64,000 nucleotides of DNA from positions 62,001 through 126,000 of the forward strand of contig JAIORK010000055.1 in the NCBI GenBank assembly GCA_021108215.1. The letters are read 5' to 3'. The notes below the pieces were generated by a model, which searched no databases, was not told the origin of the DNA, and saw only the letters and a list, made by a program, of their open reading frames with translations. Below are positions 61,322 to 64,000 of the stretch, piece after piece (the stretch's first letter is position 1; each line of letters begins with the position of its first letter). The stretch is from a bacterium. Its GTDB lineage: Bacteria; Oederibacteriota; JAAXVQ01; JAUVAV01. Both the position numbers and the translations under genes were made by a program.

Positions 61322-62593
61322 TCACTGTTTGTTCTGTAAAGCACGGCGCAGAAAATCAAGCGCCATCGCAGCACCGGCAGCGCGAACCCTTGTCCGCGAA
61401 CCCGGCAATTGTATTTTCATACTGGCTTGCCGGTCATCCGGCCCGGTCAGGGCCGCATAAACCAGACCCACGGGTTTAGTTTTACTGCCGCCCCCCGGAC
61501 CGGCAAGCCCGGTGATGGCAAGCCCCCAATCTGTCTGTGCGCGCTTGCGAACCCCCTTTGCCATTTGCAGCGCGACAACCCGGCTCACCGCACCATAGCG
61601 TTCCAACGCGCGTTGAGATACACCCAGGTGCGCTTGCTTGGCCCGATTACTATAGGTGACAATGCCCTCTAAAAAATAGTCTGAACAACCCGGCACATCC
61701 GTTATCCGGGAAGCAATTAAGCCGCCGGTACAGGATTCTGCAACAGACACTGTTTGACGCTGTTTTCTCAGTAGTTGCCCAACCACCACTGGTAATGGCT
61801 TTCCCTGGAGATCAACGATTGACTCTCCCAGAATTTTCGAAATTTTCCTGCCTGCCTGCGTCAGATCCCGCATCGCTTCCTTAGGCTGTTTTGAGGTTGC
61901 GGTCAGCTTAATAAGAATTTCACCCGGTGTATCCAGCAAAAATCCCAGTTGAATACGCGAATCCCCTTCAAAAACAGGCCCGATAACCTCCTGCATATAT
62001 GATTCGGCAAATCCACAAACACGAATCGTTTTCTGAAATATTTTTGATTTCCAGGCAGGCTTCAACAATGGCAGCAGCTTATGCCGGAGCATCGGCAGGC
62101 ATTCACTCGGCGGACCAGGCAAAACCGCGATGGCATAAGATTTTTTTTGAATAAAAAAACCTGGTGCTGTCCCAAAATCATTTGCCAATATTCGGGCACC
62201 CCTGGGAATCAAAGCTTGGCGGTTGTTACTGGCCGGCATGGCAATGCCGCGGGATTGAAAAAATTTTTCAAGGCTGCACTGAATCTCCGGGTTCGGCTGC
62301 AAAGGCATTTTTGTCGCACGCGCCACAGCGATGCGGGTTATATCATCCACCGTGGGACCCAATCCGCCGCAACACACAATTAATTTAAATTTTCCCATCA
62401 AATACAAAAACACATCAGCTAAAACACTCACCTGATCAGGCGCAACCACCCGTAACCCAATCATCAAACCGGCCTGTTTTAAACTGTCCTGAATCATCTG
62501 ACTGTTCGTATCTTTACGATCATGCAACAGTTCATCGCCAATCGCAACAATGGCTGCCTGGGCGGGAGGGTTGCGATCTGCTTTTTTTTTCAT
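61322..62593 (-). CDS. cinA: CinA family nicotinamide mononucleotide deamidase-like protein
   Basis: This 423-residue protein has an N-terminal molybdopterin-binding-like domain (AIGDELLHDRKDTNSQMIQD, CCGGLGPTVDDITR) and a C-terminal PncC-type amidase domain (AESCTGGLIASRITDVPGCS, GLAITGLAGPGGG). CinA proteins salvage NMN and ADP-ribose. The GDELLxG motif reads GDELLHD, a small change. It is separated from DUF1844 by 134 bases with no clear content. Confidence 0.93.
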   Translation of the reverse strand: MKKKADRNPPAQAAIVAIGDELLHDRKDTNSQMIQDSLKQAGLMIGLRVVAPDQVSVLADVFLYLMGKFKLIVCCGGLGPTVDDITRIAVARATKMPLQPNPEIQCSLEKFFQSRGIAMPASNNRQALIPRGARILANDFGTAPGFFIQKKSYAIAVLPGPPSECLPMLRHKLLPLLKPAWKSKIFQKTIRVCGFAESYMQEVIGPVFEGDSRIQLGFLLDTPGEILIKLTATSKQPKEAMRDLTQAGRKISKILGESIVDLQGKPLPVVVGQLLRKQRQTVSVAESCTGGLIASRITDVPGCSDYFLEGIVTYSNRAKQAHLGVSQRALERYGAVSRVVALQMAKGVRKRAQTDWGLAITGLAGPGGGSKTKPVGLVYAALTGPDDRQASMKIQLPGSRTRVRAAGAAMALDFLRRALQNKQ

Positions 62594-62658
62594 CGTGATT
62601 CACCTACCCCGGTTGTGTTGCTGTCATGGGTATAAGAAGGAACATGCGGAAAAAATCA

Positions 62659-63399
62659 TTAATAGGCAACCATACCACCGTCCACCACCAAAACCTGACC
62701 CTGAATATAGCGCGATTCCTCAGAGAGAAGAAACGCAACCGCAGCCGCGACTTCATCACTACTCCCGAAACGCTGCAAGGGTATCATTGCCAAAGCAGCT
62801 TGTTTATATTTTTCCGGCATCTGGTCTGTCATGGACGATGAAATATATCCCGGTGCCACGGCATTGACGCGAACGCCGAAACGACCCGCCTCGCGCGCCA
62901 GTGATTTTGTCAAACCTATCAATCCTGCCTTGGCAGCCGAATAATTTGCCTGACCGGCAGACCCGGTCAAACCGGCGACTGACGATATATTGACAATGGT
63001 GCCCATCTGGCTCTTCAATTGATCAAAAATAACTGCCTTGGCAAAAGCAAAGGGCACATCCAAATTAAGCTTCATGACAGTTTGCCAATCTTCTTCTTCC
63101 ATGCGTACAAACGTCCTATCACAGGTTACGCCAATACTGTTGATCAAATAATCCACAGTTTCCCAGGCATCCTTGACCTGCTTTACGATGCGGCGGGCGT
63201 CTGCAAGATTATTCTCTCCGGTACGAATCGCCATGACCTTGCCGGGATCACCCATCGCAACCATTTCATCTGCAACAACTTGGTTGCTGTGATATGTCCA
63301 TGCTACTGACAATCCTGCTTGCAGCAGTCGTTTTACAACTGCCCTGCCGATATGTCCGGTCCCGCCGGTTACCAATGCTGTTTTACCTCGAAATTCCAT
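62659..63399 (-). CDS. 3-oxoacyl-ACP reductase (FabG-like)
   Basis: This 246-residue SDR has the NADP motif VTGGTGHIGRAVVKRL, catalytic Ser in VNISSVAGLTGSAG and YSAAK (Tyr and Lys), and the C-terminal GQVLVVDGGMVAY. The NNAG motif is replaced by NSIG in YLINSIGVTCD. It reduces 3-oxoacyl-ACP in a fatty acid or related pathway. It starts 10 bases after a ketosynthase-like gene, suggesting a specialised acyl chain rather than the central fab operon. GAGGG precedes the ATG. Confidence 0.9.
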   Translation of the reverse strand: MEFRGKTALVTGGTGHIGRAVVKRLLQAGLSVAWTYHSNQVVADEMVAMGDPGKVMAIRTGENNLADARRIVKQVKDAWETVDYLINSIGVTCDRTFVRMEEEDWQTVMKLNLDVPFAFAKAVIFDQLKSQMGTIVNISSVAGLTGSAGQANYSAAKAGLIGLTKSLAREAGRFGVRVNAVAPGYISSSMTDQMPEKYKQAALAMIPLQRFGSSDEVAAAVAFLLSEESRYIQGQVLVVDGGMVAY

Positions 63400-63409
63400 T
63401 ATATTACCC

Positions 63410-64000
63410 TCATGATGTAGGCACCGAAAGTACCAATGCGCCTGATTTGTACTGATGCTCCATCCCCATTACCAAAGCATAACGGGCATGATGATTTCTT
63501 TTCTGGTCACTAAGATTTAATTTTTCAATCCACTCATTTCCGGTTAAATTCTGGTTGGGCGGCAAGCTGCCTTGCTCTAAACAAACCACCGCCAAGGCGG
63601 ACACGAGTGCCCCCGAGGCATGGAATCCTTCTCCCAGTGTGCTGCGCAATGCAAATGCCGGAGGCATTTGCTCTCCAAAAAGCTCATAAAGAGCCCGGGC
63701 TTCGGCAAGGTCCTGCATTGTATTGCCATTGGTTGCCGTAAAAACAACGCCCACGTCCTTTGGATGAATACCTGCATCCTGTAAGGCTTTTTGTATCGCC
63801 TGCCGGGCAGCTTCCGGATCATGCGCTGATTGCGGCGCCGGATTAAAATACATCCCAAATCCCCGGATCACAGCACGAGCCGGACGCCCCTGATCCTTGG
63901 CCGGTGCACCCTTTTCGCACTGCAAAAGCGCACAACCCTCACTCACAGGCATTCCTGGAATCCCCGAAAAAAGCAACGCTTGATCTACGTTCCGATTATA
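63410..64000 (-). CDS. Beta-ketoacyl-ACP synthase-like protein, C-terminal part
   Basis: The gene enters from the right edge; 196 codons are visible. GMPVSEGCALLQCEK, ALQDAGIHPKDVGVVFTATN and TLGEGFHASGALVSALAVVC match the C-terminal half of KAS II. The first catalytic His region (HGTGTxxND in KAS) reads TNGNTMQDLAE, without His; the second may be kept as His in GEGFHASGA. It is probably a non-elongating partner (chain-length-factor type) or a divergent KAS. The catalytic Cys lies outside the window. Confidence 0.8.
   Translation of the reverse strand, partial: YNRNVDQALLFSGIPGMPVSEGCALLQCEKGAPAKDQGRPARAVIRGFGMYFNPAPQSAHDPEAARQAIQKALQDAGIHPKDVGVVFTATNGNTMQDLAEARALYELFGEQMPPAFALRSTLGEGFHASGALVSALAVVCLEQGSLPPNQNLTGNEWIEKLNLSDQKRNHHARYALVMGMEHQYKSGALVLSVPTS

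Noticed and set aside
1-64000. CRISPR arrays, rRNA operons, prophage genes or a replication origin
   Set aside because: No regular spacer-repeat array, rRNA sequence, phage structural gene or DnaA-box cluster was seen.

Overview
The window comes from a Gram-negative bacterium. It carries outer-membrane beta-barrels, LolA-like and lipobox proteins, RND pumps and a Fur-family regulator. It also has traits common in deep-branching or uncultured lineages: a complex I operon with no nuoE/F/G in view, c-di-AMP synthesis (cdaA-cdaR), c-di-GMP effectors (PilZ), a sigma-54 activator beside a FliA/WhiG-type sigma factor, DUF4416, and a C-terminal domain like those used for type IX secretion. I cannot assign a phylum from the sequence alone. 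Most of the DNA is of intermediate GC; roughly 19.0-25.6 kb is visibly richer in A+T.

Layout. 1-7.2 kb (minus): nuoA-B-C-D-H-I-J-K-L-M, with nuoM cut by the window edge. It is preceded by a polyprenyl diphosphate synthase gene, presumably for the quinone tail, and two long inverted repeats lie between them. 8.9-16.5 kb: a LOG-family protein, folD, an outer-membrane barrel protein on the plus strand, an unusual receiver plus PilZ pair, a secreted two-repeat Cys protein, a second PilZ protein, fabH and DUF4416. 16.6-19.0 kb: a DUF4143-type ATPase and a RAYT transposase bounded by perfect 27-bp inverted repeats. 19.1-25.6 kb: an A+T-rich accessory cassette (AhpD-like lipoprotein, DUF2975 plus HTH pair, DUF4386 protein, two paralogous MDR oxidoreductases around a tandem C_GCAxxG protein), a transposase remnant, a small membrane protein and a truncated metallohydrolase. 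25.8-30.5 kb: a four-gene envelope module of redoxin-like protein, MMPL/RND transporter, LolA-like protein and outer-membrane barrel. 30.9-32.4 kb: a secreted protein with a sorting-type tail.

32.6-34.1 kb: ECF sigma factor, anti-sigma factor and Spy/CpxP-like protein, an envelope-stress set. 34.3-43.9 kb: two core runs, ftsH-folP-cdaA-cdaR and a homocysteine methyltransferase/MTHFR fusion, a membrane spermidine-synthase-like protein and tilS. 44.2-47.4 kb: an AcrB-type pump. 47.8 kb: tRNA-Met(CAT). 47.9-53.7 kb: a regulatory island on the minus strand with a receiver-histidine kinase, a FlgM-like protein, an NtrC-type activator behind a good sigma-54 promoter, a FliA/WhiG-like sigma factor, a CheY-like receiver, a Fur-FeoA fusion and a methyltransferase. 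53.9-60.2 kb: TPR protein, DUF4340 protein, a TPR-penicillin-binding protein fusion with a clear sigma-70 promoter, and two SDR enzymes. 60.2-64 kb (minus): a ketosynthase-like fragment, fabG, cinA, DUF1844 and a frameshifted thpR.

The most distinctive signals are the sigma-54/sigma-28-type/FlgM-like switch with no flagellar genes in view, the Fur-FeoA fusion, the receiver with Glu at the phosphosite next to PilZ, the three long inverted repeats with unrelated arms, the RAYT element with its repeats, and the Cys-less redoxin/MMPL/LolA-like/barrel module. No CRISPR array, rRNA or prophage was seen.
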